Shown: positions 45,778-61,131, counted from the first letter of the stretch. The stretch is DNA of 64,000 nucleotides from Klebsiella oxytoca NBRC 105695 (GCF_001598695.1 NZ_BCZK01000004.1:310001-374000), one strand, 5' to 3'. Program-made: numbers and translations. The notes: generated from the sequence alone by a model not told the origin.

Positions 45778-47031
45778 TTACGCATAGACCGGGAAGCGTG
45801 CGCAGATATCCAGCACTTTACCCTTCACGCGCTCAATGACCGCTTCGTCATTGATGTTGTCCAGCACGTCGCACATCCAGCCGGCCAGCTCTTTGACTTC
45901 TGCTTCCTTAAAGCCGCGACGGGTCACCGCCGGAGAACCGATACGGATACCGGAGGTCACAAACGGGCTCTTCGGATCGTTCGGCACGCTGTTTTTGTTG
46001 ACGGTGATGTTGGCGCGGCCCAGGGCTGCGTCAGCTTCTTTACCGGTCAGGTTTTTATCGACCAGATCCAGCAGGAAAAGATGGTTTTCAGTGCCGCCGG
46101 AAACCACTTTGTAGCCGCGGTTCAGGAACACTTCGACCATCGCTTTAGCGTTTTTCGCTACCTGCTGCTGGTAAACTTTGAACTCTGGCTCCATCGCTTC
46201 TTTCAGCGCGACGGCTTTCGCCGCGATAACGTGCATCAGCGGGCCGCCCTGGGCGCTCGGGAATACGGCAGAGTTCAGTTTTTTGTACAGCTCTTCGCTG
46301 CCGCCTTTCGCCAGGATCAGGCCGCCGCGCGGACCAGCCAGGGTTTTGTGGGTGGTGGTGGTCACGACGTGAGCATGCGGAACCGGGTTCGGGTAAACGC
46401 CTGCGGCGATCAGACCGGCAACGTGAGCCATATCGACGAACAGGTATGCGCCGATGCTGTCAGCGATTTCACGCATTTTTGCCCAGTCAACCACGCCGGA
46501 ATAAGCCGAGAAACCACCGATAATCATCTTCGGTTTATGTTCCTGAGCCTGCTTAGCCATATCGTCATAGTCAATTTTACCGGACTCATCGATACCGTAA
46601 GGGATGATGTTGTACAGTTTGCCAGAGAAGTTGACCGGAGAGCCGTGAGTCAAGTGGCCACCTTGCGCCAGGTTCATACCCAGAACGGTATCGCCCGGCT
46701 GCAGCAGAGCGGTATAGACCGCGAAGTTCGCCTGGGAGCCGGAGTGCGGCTGCACGTTAGCGTAGTCAGCGCCGAACAGTTCTTTAGCGCGGTCAATCGC
46801 CAGCTGCTCTACGATATCGACGTATTCACAGCCGCCGTAGTAGCGCTTGCCCGGGTATCCTTCAGCGTATTTGTTGGTCAGCTGAGAGCCCTGCGCCTGC
46901 ATTACGCGCGGGCTGGTGTAGTTTTCGGAGGCGATCAGTTCGATGTGCTCTTCCTGACGTACTTTTTCTTGCTCCATAGCCTGCCACAGTTCGGCATCAT
47001 AATCGGCAATGTTCATTTCACGCTTTAACAT
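45778..47031 (-). CDS. glyA: Serine hydroxymethyltransferase
   Basis: PLP enzyme converting serine and tetrahydrofolate to glycine and methylene-THF, the main source of one-carbon units for purine, thymidylate and methionine synthesis. Length 417 aa, as in E. coli, starting [12 protein letters not shown] at 47031. Seen: [14 protein letters not shown] with the PLP lysine (Lys229 in E. coli numbering), [10 protein letters not shown] and HVAGL. A PurR box lies about 120 bp upstream. Confidence 0.99.
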   Translation of the reverse strand: MLKREMNIADYDAELWQAMEQEKVRQEEHIELIASENYTSPRVMQAQGSQLTNKYAEGYPGKRYYGGCEYVDIVEQLAIDRAKELFGADYANVQPHSGSQANFAVYTALLQPGDTVLGMNLAQGGHLTHGSPVNFSGKLYNIIPYGIDESGKIDYDDMAKQAQEHKPKMIIGGFSAYSGVVDWAKMREIADSIGAYLFVDMAHVAGLIAAGVYPNPVPHAHVVTTTTHKTLAGPRGGLILAKGGSEELYKKLNSAVFPSAQGGPLMHVIAAKAVALKEAMEPEFKVYQQQVAKNAKAMVEVFLNRGYKVVSGGTENHLFLLDLVDKNLTGKEADAALGRANITVNKNSVPNDPKSPFVTSGIRIGSPAVTRRGFKEAEVKELAGWMCDVLDNINDEAVIERVKGKVLDICARFPVYA

Positions 47032-47148
47032 CCGCATCTCCTGACTCAGCTAACAATAAAATTTCGGCCTAAAAAGGCGGTCCACCTGGACAACGGCCCA
47101 CAGTATAACTGAATCATTCTGCGATAACAGGTCTTGACAAAGGATTTT

Positions 47149-47164
47149 ACGCAAACGATTGGCT
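47149..47164. promoter_or_regulatory. PurR box upstream of glyA
   Basis: ACGCAAACGATTGGCT: the left half is a perfect PurR half-site and the right half is degenerate. Known: E. coli glyA is repressed by PurR from a site in the same intergenic region. Confidence 0.7.
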
Positions 47165-47307
47165 CCGCATTACACAAGGCTTTGAGCAATAAAGCACATT
47201 CGATTATCAACGGATTTCTTTTCAGGTTTGTGATGCAAATAATTCATGTTGTAACTGTCTTAAGGTAAAGCGTTAAAGAACCATTTACAAAGCAGGGTTA
47301 TTTTTAT

Positions 47308-47331
47308 AAGATGCATTTAATATGCATCATT
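47308..47331. promoter_or_regulatory. NsrR operator upstream of hmp
   Basis: Near-perfect palindrome with AAGATGCAT and ATGCATCATT around TTAAT, very close to the NsrR consensus (AAGATGCATTT and its complement). It ends 25 bp before the hmp start, overlapping a TTATAA -10-like sequence at 47304-47309. Known: NsrR, a nitric-oxide sensitive Fe-S repressor, controls hmp. The rest of the 325-bp glyA-hmp gap shows only promoter sequence and a possible MetR-like TGCA-N5-TTCA at 47234-47246. Confidence 0.82.
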
Positions 47332-47356
47332 AAGATAACTTATAAAGGAAGCTGCT

Positions 47357-48547
47357 ATGCTCGACGCCCAGACCATCGCTACGGTGAAAGCCACCATCCC
47401 CCTGCTGGTTGAAACCGGTCCAAAACTGACCGCTCATTTTTACGACCGCATGTTTGCTCACAATCCCGAATTAAAAGAAATCTTCAATATGAGCAATCAG
47501 CGCAACGGCGACCAGCGCGAGGCGCTGTTCAACGCGATTGCCGCCTATGCCAGCAATCTCGAGAACCTGCCCGCCCTGCTGCCGGCGGTAGAGAAAATCG
47601 CCCAGAAGCACACCAGCTTCCAGATTCAACCCGAGCAGTACAATATTGTTGGTACTCACCTGCTGGCGACCCTCGATGAGATGTTCAGTCCGGGCCAGGA
47701 AGTACTGGATGCCTGGGGCAAGGCCTACGGGGTGCTGGCCAACGTCTTTATTAATCGTGAAGCGCAAATCTATAACGAAAGCGCCAGCAAAACCGGCGGC
47801 TGGGAAGGCACCCGCGCATTCCGCATCGTCAAAAAAACGCTGCGCAGCGCGCTGATTACCAGCTTTGAATTTGAGCCGGTCGACGGCGGCGCGGTAGCGG
47901 AATATCATCCAGGCCAGTATCTGGCGGTCTGGCTGAAGCCGGAAGGTTTTCCGCATCAGGAAATTCGCCAGTACTCTTTGACCCGCAAACCCGACGGTAG
48001 AGGCTATCGTATCGCGGTTAAACGTGAAAACGGCGGCCAGGTTTCAAACTGGCTGCATGATTCAGCGAAAGAAGGCGACGTGATTTATCTGGCCGCGCCG
48101 GCCGGTGATTTCTTCCTCAACGTGGCGCCGGAAACCCCGGTCACGCTGCTCTCCGGCGGCGTCGGTCAGACGCCGATGCTGGCGATGCTGGATGTGCTGG
48201 CAAAAGCGCAGCATCCGGCGCAGGTGAACTGGTTCCATGCGGCAGAGAACGGCGACGTACACGCCTTCTCGGACGAAGTTAAAACGCTGGGTGAAACGCT
48301 GCCGAAGTTTACTTCTCACGTCTGGTACCGCAGCCCGAGCGAAGCGGACCGTGAATCCGGCGCGTTTGATAGTGAAGGTTTGATGGATTTAACGGCGCTG
48401 GCCGACAAGATCGGCGACCCGCAAATGCAGTTCTATCTCTGCGGCCCGGTGGCGTTTATGCAGTTTGCCGCGAAGCAGCTGGTAGATCTGGGCGTGAGCA
48501 GCGGCAACATTCATTATGAGTGCTTCGGCCCGCACAAGGTGCTGTAA
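47357..48547 (+). CDS. hmp: Flavohemoglobin, nitric oxide dioxygenase
   Basis: Converts nitric oxide and oxygen to nitrate using NAD(P)H; main aerobic NO defence. Length 396 aa, as in E. coli. Seen: globin domain with Tyr29 and proximal His85 (KHTSF), then an FAD domain with RQYSLTRKP and an NAD domain with [10 protein letters not shown] and the terminal YECFGPH. AAAGGAAGC gives a good RBS. Control by NsrR is indicated by the operator upstream. Confidence 0.99.
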   Translation: MLDAQTIATVKATIPLLVETGPKLTAHFYDRMFAHNPELKEIFNMSNQRNGDQREALFNAIAAYASNLENLPALLPAVEKIAQKHTSFQIQPEQYNIVGTHLLATLDEMFSPGQEVLDAWGKAYGVLANVFINREAQIYNESASKTGGWEGTRAFRIVKKTLRSALITSFEFEPVDGGAVAEYHPGQYLAVWLKPEGFPHQEIRQYSLTRKPDGRGYRIAVKRENGGQVSNWLHDSAKEGDVIYLAAPAGDFFLNVAPETPVTLLSGGVGQTPMLAMLDVLAKAQHPAQVNWFHAAENGDVHAFSDEVKTLGETLPKFTSHVWYRSPSEADRESGAFDSEGLMDLTALADKIGDPQMQFYLCGPVAFMQFAAKQLVDLGVSSGNIHYECFGPHKVL

Positions 48548-48564
48548 ACGGAGCGATAAATGCA

Positions 48565-48590
48565 GGCGGCCCGGAAATTGCCGGACCGCC
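48565..48590. terminator. Hairpin between hmp and glnB
   Basis: GGCGGCCCGG / CCGGACCGCC pairs with one mismatch and a 6-base loop. It sits between converging hmp and glnB. No T-run on either side, so termination is only probable. Confidence 0.5.
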
Positions 48591-48605
48591 ATCCGGTTTG
48601 ACAGC

Positions 48606-48956
<351 letters not shown>

Positions 48957-49009
48957 TTAGTCGCGTAACCGGTTGCTAACCGTATCATAACTTGCGCCAC
49001 CATCCGGAG

Positions 49010-50347
49010 CTACTCTTTAAAGTCGTTAGCGTCGAGCTCGTGGCGCGACAGCAGCTTATAAAATTCGGTGCGATTGCGCCCGGCCATCCGGGCCGCATGC
49101 GTGACGTTCCCTTTGGTAATTTGCAGCAGCTTGCGCAGGTAATTGAGCTCAAACTGATTCCGCGCTTCGACAAACGTCGGCAGCGCGGTGTTTTCCCCTT
49201 CCAGCGCCTGCTCTACCAGGGCGTCGCTAATGACCGGCGAAGAGGTCAGCGCCACGCACTGCTCAATCACGTTCACCAGCTGGCGCACGTTGCCCGGCCA
49301 TTTAGCGGCCATCAGCCGCTTCATCGCATCCGTGGAAAATGCGCGGACAAAAGGTTTATGGCGATCGGCAGACTGGCGCAGCAGATGGTTCGCCAGCAGC
49401 GGAATATCTTCCGTACGCTCAGCCAGCGGCGGGATTTTCAGACTCACCACGTTGAGACGATAGAACAGATCTTCACGAAATTCGCCTCGCGCCATGGCCT
49501 TCGGCAGGTCGCGATGGGTCGCAGAAATAATCCGCACATCAATATCGATATCGCGATTGCTGCCCAGCGGGCGCACTTTACGTTCCTGCAGAACGCGCAG
49601 CAGTTTCACCTGTAGCGCAACCGGCATATCGCCAATTTCATCAAGAAACAGGGTCCCGCCTTCCGCGGCCTGGAATAGCCCCTCGCGATTGCTGACTGCG
49701 CCGGTAAAAGCGCCACGCGCGTGGCCGAACAATTCTGACTCCAGCAACTGTTCGGGAAGCGCGCCGCAGTTAATGGCGACAAAAGGTTTATCGCGGCGCG
49801 GGCTGGCGTTATGAATTGCCTGGGCGACAATCTCCTTGCCGGTACCGCTCTGGCCGTTAATCAGCACGCTGACGTCCGACTGCGCCACCATCCCGGCCTG
49901 CTCCAGCAGTCGCTCCATCAGCGGGCTACGGGTCACAATCGCCTGACGCCAGCGCTCGTCGGTGGTTGGCGCACTCTGCTCCAGCGCGTCATCAATCGCT
50001 TTATAAAGGGCGTCTTTATCCACCGGCTTGGTGAGAAAGCTAAACACGCCCTGCTGGGTCGCGGCAACGGCGTCCGGAATGGAACCGTGCGCGGTGAGAA
50101 TAATCACCGGCATCCCCGGCTGAACCTTCTGGATTTCGCTGAACAACTGGAGTCCGTCCATCTCGTCCATCCGCAGGTCGCTGACCACCAGATCGACCTT
50201 GTCGCGGCTCAGCGTGCGCAGCGCCTCCGGCCCGCTCTCGGCGGTCAGTACGCTATACCCTTCGCTGACCAGACGCATACCCAGCAGCTTCAGCAGCCCC
50301 GGATCGTCGTCCACTAATAGCAGACGGGCGGGTTTACGGATCGTCAT
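49010..50347 (-). CDS. glrR: Sigma54-dependent response regulator GlrR
   Basis: NtrC-type activator of 445 aa (E. coli 444). Seen: receiver domain with phospho-acceptor Asp57 (VVSDLRMDEMDG), a AAA+ domain with Walker A GQSGTGKE, the sigma54-contact loop GAFTGA, and a C-terminal Fis-type helix-turn-helix (KGNVTHAARMAGRNRTEFYKL split over its end). Known: activated by GlrK, it drives glmY from a sigma54 promoter. Three sites matching its TGTC-N10-GACA consensus lie upstream of glmY in this window. Overlaps qseG, so the genes are coupled. Confidence 0.97.
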   Translation of the reverse strand: MTIRKPARLLLVDDDPGLLKLLGMRLVSEGYSVLTAESGPEALRTLSRDKVDLVVSDLRMDEMDGLQLFSEIQKVQPGMPVIILTAHGSIPDAVAATQQGVFSFLTKPVDKDALYKAIDDALEQSAPTTDERWRQAIVTRSPLMERLLEQAGMVAQSDVSVLINGQSGTGKEIVAQAIHNASPRRDKPFVAINCGALPEQLLESELFGHARGAFTGAVSNREGLFQAAEGGTLFLDEIGDMPVALQVKLLRVLQERKVRPLGSNRDIDIDVRIISATHRDLPKAMARGEFREDLFYRLNVVSLKIPPLAERTEDIPLLANHLLRQSADRHKPFVRAFSTDAMKRLMAAKWPGNVRQLVNVIEQCVALTSSPVISDALVEQALEGENTALPTFVEARNQFELNYLRKLLQITKGNVTHAARMAGRNRTEFYKLLSRHELDANDFKE

Positions 50348-51038
50348 GAATCACCTCCGGGACTTTATCGCCGCCGTGCCCGGCGTCAGAGCTGAAGTTC
50401 CCGCCGGGTTTACGGCTGGAGAGCTGACGCTCGATATCGGTGAGATTCTCCAGCTTGCGGGTCGTCAGTTCGAGCTGACTGCGTAGCTCAATTTCCTGCT
50501 GTCGCAGCGTCTCCAGCTCCGCATCGTTTGACTGCTGCAGTTTGGCGTAGCGGGAACGCTCGTCAATCAGCTGAAGCTGCCGGCCCTGAGCATCGCGCCA
50601 GAGCTGATAGAGCGGGCGCACCTGAGGGGCGATTTGCGGGCTGAAGCTATCCAGACTGGCGACCAGTTCCCGGCGCTCGTTAGGCGTAATTTTGGCATCA
50701 GCCAGTAAAATGCCGCGCTTAAAGGCATCCTGCCAGCTGTCGCCGCTGTGCAGCCGGGCCTCCGCCCGCGCCTGCACCGGAGCAAGACGATCGGCGCAGT
50801 CAATTCCACGCAGCCAGTAGAGCGGATTTTTGTCGCTGGCTTCGCTTTGCAGATTCCAGATATCAGCGCACTCCACCGAAAGAAAATCGGCGACCTGATG
50901 CTGCGGCAGCGCGGAGAGCGTTTTGCCATCCGCGGCGTGTGGTGATGTAGAGGCGGAACATCCCGCCAGCGCCAGGCAGGAAATGCCTGACAGCAGCCAT
51001 CCCCTGAGGGGACGGACAAATGCGAAGAAGTGGGACAT
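50334..51038 (-). CDS. qseG: QseG outer-membrane lipoprotein
   Basis: Lipoprotein of about 234 aa lying between glrK and glrR; in E. coli QseG (YfhG) contacts the sensor GlrK (QseE) and is needed for its activity and, in EHEC, for effector translocation. Seen: signal peptide with lipobox LAGC (Cys27), a helical middle, a strong coiled coil (LRQQEIELRSQLELTTRKLENL) and a disordered Gly/Asp-rich tail. I use the ATG at 51038; a GTG two codons earlier (51044) is an alternative, and neither has a strong RBS. It is more diverged than its neighbours and overlaps glrR by 14 bp. Confidence 0.9.
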   Translation of the reverse strand: MSHFFAFVRPLRGWLLSGISCLALAGCSASTSPHAADGKTLSALPQHQVADFLSVECADIWNLQSEASDKNPLYWLRGIDCADRLAPVQARAEARLHSGDSWQDAFKRGILLADAKITPNERRELVASLDSFSPQIAPQVRPLYQLWRDAQGRQLQLIDERSRYAKLQQSNDAELETLRQQEIELRSQLELTTRKLENLTDIERQLSSRKPGGNFSSDAGHGGDKVPEVIHDDP

Positions 51039-51051
51039 ATTCACCCGATAG

Positions 51052-52488
51052 TTAGACGTTATTTTTTCCAGACTCGGCGACGGGGAGCGTGATACGAAAA
51101 CAGATTAGCCCTGACTTCTCATCAACCAGGCTCAGCTCGCCCTGCATTTGCCGTACGCAGTCGCGGGCAATGCTCAGCCCCAGACCGCTGCCTTTTACCG
51201 CCCCTTTACGCTGGTGGCTTCCCTGATAAAAAGGCTCAAAAATCATGTTTCTTTCTGCGGACGGGATCGGCTCGCCGTCGTTAATGACGTCAATGCGCAC
51301 CTGCTCGCCGTGCCGATAGCTATGGATTCGAATGTTACCGGATTCAGCACCATAGTGCACCGCATTGGAGTAGAGATTATCCAGTACACTCACCAGCAGA
51401 GCGGGCTCCGCTTCGCAAAAACGCTCGCTGAGCAACAGTTCGGTATGCATCATTTTAGCTCTTGCCGGCAGGCTATGGGCAGAAACCACATTTTCCACCA
51501 GTTCGGCCAGGTTGACCGTCTCGCGCGCAATCGGGCCATCGGCCTGTTTGCGGTTATAGTCCAGCAGTTGCTCAATCAGCTTTTGCAGGTTGCGGCTGCT
51601 GTTATCCAGAATCTCCACGATCTCCTGCTGCTCGGGCGTCAGCGGCCCGGCCACCCGGTCAGCGAGCAGTTCCGTCCCTTCGCGCATGCTGGCCAGCGGC
51701 GTTTTCAGCTCATGGGAAAGATGGCGCAGGAACTGATGGCGCTGGGATTCCAGCCAGGCAAGGCGTTCGCTCAGCCAGATAATGCGTTTACCGACGGAGC
51801 GCAGCTCGCGCGGGCCGGTAAACAGCGCGGCATCGTCCAGCGATTTCCCCTCGCCCAGTCGGTTGATCATTCTTTCAATGCCCTTTACCGGGCCGATAAT
51901 CATGCGGGTGAACAGCAGCACCAGCGCCAGGCTGAGCAGGAACAGCACCAGCGCCTGCCAGCCGAAGAACTGGCCGCGCTCGGCGATTTCCTGCTGCAGC
52001 TGCTGTCCACGCGAATAGACCACCGTCCGGGTTGCCTGGACCATGTCGCTATTGGCGGAAGCAAACGCTTCCAGGCTGACTGCTGACTTCGCCGCCGGGC
52101 CGCTATTTTTACACTGCAGCTCGGCCAGATCGTCGAGATCCTGACGCAGCGCCTGCCAGATTTTTTCATCAGGCAGAACGCCCGCGTGAGCGTCAAGCAT
52201 TTCGCTGTAGCGTTGGCGTTGATTTTGATAGACCCGCGCCAGCGTCGGATCGTCCAGCACGCAGTATTGCCGGTAGCTACGCTCCATTTCCAGCGACGCG
52301 TTAATCATCGCCTCGCTGCGGCGGGCGTCGATAAGGGTGGTGCGATTAATATGCGCCGCCTGGGCGCTGAGGGCGTTAAGGCTTTGCCACGCCTGCCATG
52401 CCAGCACCAGCAGCGGAAGCAGGATCAGCACGAAGGATAGCGTGACCAGCTGGCGCAGCGAACGGGGGAAAAGGGAGAGTCGCTTCAC
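51052..52488 (-). CDS. glrK: Sensor histidine kinase GlrK (QseE)
   Basis: Inner-membrane sensor kinase that phosphorylates GlrR. Seen: membrane helix 1 at about residues 10-32, periplasmic helical sensor region with RSYRQYCVLDDP, helix 2 near 170-190 (LVLFLLSLALVLLF), HAMP, H-box HLSHELKTPLASM with the phospho-His, N-box DNLYSNAVHYG and G-box GSGLGLSIARD. I place the start at the GTG at 52488, because its VKRLSLFPRSLRQL aligns with the E. coli N terminus; an ATG at 52506 would add six residues. The GlmY RNA lies directly upstream on the same strand, behind an ERIC repeat. Confidence 0.95.
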   Translation of the reverse strand: MKRLSLFPRSLRQLVTLSFVLILLPLLVLAWQAWQSLNALSAQAAHINRTTLIDARRSEAMINASLEMERSYRQYCVLDDPTLARVYQNQRQRYSEMLDAHAGVLPDEKIWQALRQDLDDLAELQCKNSGPAAKSAVSLEAFASANSDMVQATRTVVYSRGQQLQQEIAERGQFFGWQALVLFLLSLALVLLFTRMIIGPVKGIERMINRLGEGKSLDDAALFTGPRELRSVGKRIIWLSERLAWLESQRHQFLRHLSHELKTPLASMREGTELLADRVAGPLTPEQQEIVEILDNSSRNLQKLIEQLLDYNRKQADGPIARETVNLAELVENVVSAHSLPARAKMMHTELLLSERFCEAEPALLVSVLDNLYSNAVHYGAESGNIRIHSYRHGEQVRIDVINDGEPIPSAERNMIFEPFYQGSHQRKGAVKGSGLGLSIARDCVRQMQGELSLVDEKSGLICFRITLPVAESGKNNV

Positions 52489-52530
52489 GGATAGGGTCTC
52501 AATCATTAGCTCACTACGATGCTACCTGAA

Positions 52531-52665
52531 TATACCCAATATACTCTATGGATTTTGAGTTACAGGAAGGCGGCAAAGCTGAGAATCCCCGGGAGCTTAC
52601 TCAAGTAAGTGACCGGGGTGAACAGATGCGGCCAACGCACCTGTAGCACAAAAGACGACGAGTAT
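52531..52665. repeat. ERIC element between glmY and glrK
   Basis: Complete ERIC of about 135 bp with TATACCCA and GAGTATA at its ends, GAATCCCCGGGAGCTTACTC and AAGTAAGTGACCGGGGTGAA in the centre (the classic ERIC primer region), and GCCAAC in the right half. The right end touches the GlmY terminator, and the left end lies about 40 bp upstream of glrK. It therefore forms the whole leader between the sRNA and the kinase gene. Confidence 0.9.
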
Positions 52666-52666
52666 A

Positions 52667-52853
52667 ATAAAGCCAGGCTACGGGAGCCTGGCTTTATTAA
52701 GAAATGAGGCGGTGCCTTACTCGACGTTTCGCCCGATGACTGATAAAGCAGAGCTGTTATCAGGAGTTGGACGGCAGGCACCTGTTTGTGCGTCATTCGA
52801 AGTTTATGTAGCGCGTCCCGAAGGGGCTGACATAAGAAGGTGAATGAGCCACT
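52667..52853 (-). ncRNA. glmY: Small RNA GlmY
   Basis: About 187-nt sRNA (E. coli primary transcript about 184 nt). Seen: 5' end AGTGGCTCATTCACC, hairpin region CAGCCCCTTCGGGACGCGC, a central segment with CCTGATAACAGCTCTGC, and a terminator AATAAAGCCAGGC with its complement around CTCCCGTA. Known: GlmY accumulates when glucosamine-6-phosphate is low, sequesters RapZ, and so spares GlmZ, which activates glmS translation. It does not pair with glmS itself. Regulated by GlrK/GlrR, encoded next to it. Confidence 0.93.
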
Positions 52854-52860
52854 GGTTATA

Positions 52861-52888
52861 ATTATGCACGAACTATGCCACATCTCAA
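52861..52888 (-). promoter_or_regulatory. Overlapping sigma54 and sigma70 promoters of glmY
   Basis: On the minus strand, TGGCA and TGCAT give GG-N10-GC spacing, with GC 13-14 bases before the RNA start at 52853, a good sigma54 -24/-12 element. Overlapping it are TTGAGA (52888-52883) and CATAAT (52866-52861) spaced 16 bp, a sigma70 promoter giving the same start. Known: E. coli glmY has such overlapping promoters. Confidence 0.82.
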
Positions 52889-52969
52889 AACATTTTATTA
52901 ACACAATGAAATATAATGTCTTTTTACTATTTATGGGCACGGATGATGATGGTCGCTTTTTGTACAAAG

Positions 52970-53083
52970 TGTCGCTGATTAGCAACATCGGGTGAATGAT
53001 TCAGTGATGCCTTTATGAATCAATAAGTTAAATGTCACCTTTTGACGACACCACCATAGCGCGTTTGTCGGCGATCCCCGACA
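52970..53083 (-). promoter_or_regulatory. Three GlrR activator sites with an IHF site
   Basis: TGTC-N10-GACA occurs exactly at 53033-53050 and 53066-53083; a third copy at 52970-52987 has AACA instead of GACA. Their spacing (63 and 33 bp) fits whole helical turns, so all would face the same side. A perfect IHF consensus match (AATCAATAAGTTA) lies at 53018-53030 between them. They sit about 115 to 230 bp upstream of the glmY start, as expected for sigma54 enhancers. Confidence 0.8.
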
Positions 53084-53112
53084 CCTGCTTTCGAAGTACC
53101 CCACAAATAAAA

Positions 53113-53138
53113 AAGCCCCCTGCGTGGGCAGGAGGCTT
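53113..53138 (-). terminator. Rho-independent terminator after purL
   Basis: 11-bp stem AAGCCCCCTGC / GCAGGAGGCTT with one mismatch and a 4-base loop, followed on the minus strand by TTTTATT. It insulates the glmY enhancer region from purL transcription. Confidence 0.88.
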
Positions 53139-53159
53139 AATTCGATTTGTAAACGATTT

Positions 53160-57047
<3,888 letters not shown>

Positions 57048-57122
57048 AAGTCTCTCGTCTTCGAAGCTTTCATGGTGAGCCAGGGGGGAAACGGGCGCCA
57101 TTATAGTGAATCCTGCGCCCCG

Positions 57123-57138
57123 ACGAAACCGTTTGCGT
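57123..57138. promoter_or_regulatory. PurR box upstream of purL
   Basis: ACGAAACCGTTTGCGT, a near-perfect PurR palindrome (ACGCAAACGTTTNCGT type) located 76 bp before the purL start. Known: purL is a PurR-repressed gene in E. coli. Confidence 0.88.
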
Positions 57139-57284
57139 AGAAATAAAATGATTGCCAGGGTTTATCAATAAATGTGACCCTCCTCGCGAATAAGTTGCCA
57201 ACTGGCGCATTCTTAAGCAAAATGCCGCTCATTCCACGACAACCTTTTACTTATTCTGGTCATAGTCTGCTGAGGAACCCGAAG

Positions 57285-59392
<2,108 letters not shown>

Positions 59393-59399
59393 TTACACA

Positions 59400-60035
59400 C
59401 TATTCTAACTGCTGAAGATCGCCCTGCGGCGTCACCCGCCAGCGGTGCTGGCAAAAATAGAGCAGCGGGTTATCCTGCTCGCTGTCGCTGTAGCCGCTGT
59501 ACAATCGCAGCGGAGCGCCGATTTTTTGTTCCAGCTGCGCCACTTTTTCATTGCCGAGGCAGCGCAGGGTTAATCCCCAGCCGCCGCAACGACGCTCCAT
59601 CCGGCTGGCGATCAGGTTCACTCGCGGCAGCCAGGGAGTATCAAAATAAACCTGCTCAACCAGCGACTGCGGCGAGCCGGTAATCAGCCAGACGTCCGCA
59701 TCGGTGCTGGTCAGATAGTTGTTGAGCCGCGCCTGTACTACCGGGAACGCCGTGACGTGCTGGCGAAACCAGCGGGCGAAACTCGCCTCAAGGCGTTTCA
59801 GGTGACGCTCGCTGCGGCCAAAAGTTGACGCCCACAGCAGCAGGCTCATCGGCCAGCGCGCAGCGCGTCCGAACAGCATCAGCCCGGCGGCAATAACCGG
59901 TAATAAAGGAATCACCAGCAGGACATTTAGCGGCTGGTGGCGCAGGACATAGCGCAAAAAGCTGCCGAACATATCCTGCTGATGTAAGGTTCCATCCAGA
60001 TCAAAGAAAACCACTCTCCGCGTACTGCTATTCAA
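59400..60035 (-). CDS. pgpC: Phosphatidylglycerophosphatase C (YfhB)
   Basis: HAD-family inner-membrane phosphatase producing phosphatidylglycerol from its phosphate. Length 211 aa from the TTG at 60035, which has GGGGAG 6 bases upstream and matches E. coli YfhB. Seen: HAD motif FFDLDGTLHQQD near the N terminus with the nucleophilic Asp, a hydrophobic hairpin (LNVLLVIPLLPVIAAGLMLF), WLITGSPQ (motif II) and LYSGYSDSEQDNPLL (motif III). Confidence 0.94.
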   Translation of the reverse strand: MNSSTRRVVFFDLDGTLHQQDMFGSFLRYVLRHQPLNVLLVIPLLPVIAAGLMLFGRAARWPMSLLLWASTFGRSERHLKRLEASFARWFRQHVTAFPVVQARLNNYLTSTDADVWLITGSPQSLVEQVYFDTPWLPRVNLIASRMERRCGGWGLTLRCLGNEKVAQLEQKIGAPLRLYSGYSDSEQDNPLLYFCQHRWRVTPQGDLQQLE

Positions 60036-60244
60036 AACCCACTCCCCTGAACGATCGCCTGATAACCAATAGCTTAGCAGTCTTAAGCTGCGAATAGCGA
60101 AAACATACGCTGTTGTTGAATCCGGATTAAGAAAACGCTTCTGCAGAGAAATCTGAAGCTCAGAATTTTTAATTCGCAGTAATCCTCTTATAATCGAATA
60201 CAAAATTCTTTCAGTCGAGGGTGAAGCCGTCCTCCGGAGCCGCT

Positions 60245-61093
60245 ATGAACTGTTTGACCCGTATTCGCCAGCGCTACCCAACGCTGGCCGCAAGCGATAA
60301 AAAACTGGCCGATTTCATTCTGGCCCAACCGGATAAAACCCGCCACCTTAGCTCACAACAGCTGGCGGGCGAAGCCGGGGTCAGCCAGTCAAGCGTAGTC
60401 AAATTTGCGCAGAAGATGGGTTTCAAAGGTTTTCCGGCATTAAAGCTGGCGTTAAGCGAAGCCCTGGCAAGCGCCCCTACGCCACAGTCCGTGCCGGTAC
60501 ATAATCAGATCCGCGGCGACGATCCTCTCCGTCTGGTAGGCGAAAAACTCATTAAAGATAATATCGCGGCCATGCACGCTTCGCTGGACGTCAACGCCGA
60601 AGAGAAGCTGTTCGAAGCCGTCACGCTATTGCGCCACGCCCGCCGGGTCATTATTACCGGTATCGGCGCGTCGGGGCTGGTGGCAAGAAACTTCAGCTGG
60701 AAGCTGATGAAAATCGGCATTAATGCCGTGTCAGAACAGGATATGCATGCGCTGCTGGCGACGGTACAGGCGATGTCGCCGGACGATCTGCTGTTGGCTA
60801 TCTCCTACTCCGGTGAACGACGCGAGATCAACATGGCGGCTGGTGAAGCGTTACGAGTAGGAAGCCAGATCCTGGCGATCACCGGATTTAACCCTAACGC
60901 TCTTCAGCAACAGGCGACGCTGTGCCTGTATACCATAGCGGAAGAACAGGCTACGCGCAGCGCCGCGATCTCCTCTACCAGCGCGCAGATGATGCTGACC
61001 GATCTTCTGTTTATGGGACTGGTGCAGCAGGATCTTGAGCGTGCCCCGGAGCGGATTCGCCATAGCGAAGCGCTGGTGAAAAAGCTGGTTTGA
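60245..61093 (+). CDS. yfhH: RpiR-family transcriptional regulator YfhH
   Basis: Regulator of 282 aa, as E. coli YfhH. Seen: N-terminal HTH_6 domain (about 1-77, with LSSQQLAGEAGVSQSSVVKF) and a C-terminal SIS sugar-phosphate-binding domain with ITGIGASGLVA and LLLAISYSGERREI. The ATG at 60245 has CCGGAG upstream. Known: RpiR proteins sense phosphosugars; the YfhH regulon is not known. Ends in a very strong hairpin. In E. coli yfhL and acpS come next; here an accessory unit follows instead. Confidence 0.94.
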   Translation: MNCLTRIRQRYPTLAASDKKLADFILAQPDKTRHLSSQQLAGEAGVSQSSVVKFAQKMGFKGFPALKLALSEALASAPTPQSVPVHNQIRGDDPLRLVGEKLIKDNIAAMHASLDVNAEEKLFEAVTLLRHARRVIITGIGASGLVARNFSWKLMKIGINAVSEQDMHALLATVQAMSPDDLLLAISYSGERREINMAAGEALRVGSQILAITGFNPNALQQQATLCLYTIAEEQATRSAAISSTSAQMMLTDLLFMGLVQQDLERAPERIRHSEALVKKLV

Positions 61094-61128
61094 CAGAGGC
61101 TCTTTCGCACCATGCGAAAGAGCCTCTG
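61094..61128. terminator. Bidirectional terminator after yfhH
   Basis: Perfect 16-bp stem (CAGAGGCTCTTTCGCA with its complement) and a 3-base loop, placed directly after the yfhH stop and 4 bp from the convergent reductase gene's stop. T-rich sequence (TTTATT) follows on the plus strand. Confidence 0.85.
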
Positions 61129-61131
61129 GGT

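Noticed and set aside
46081-47028. 315-codon open frame on the plus strand opposite glyA
   Set aside because: It lies wholly inside glyA in antisense, has no RBS or recognisable domain, and is explained by the codon bias of the real gene.
51148-52086. 312-codon open frame opposite glrK
   Set aside because: Entirely covered by the histidine kinase; no start context and no family resemblance.
52560-52988. 142-codon open frame on the minus strand over GlmY and ERIC
   Set aside because: The region is explained by the GlmY RNA, its promoter and an ERIC repeat; no RBS, and the frame crosses the terminator.
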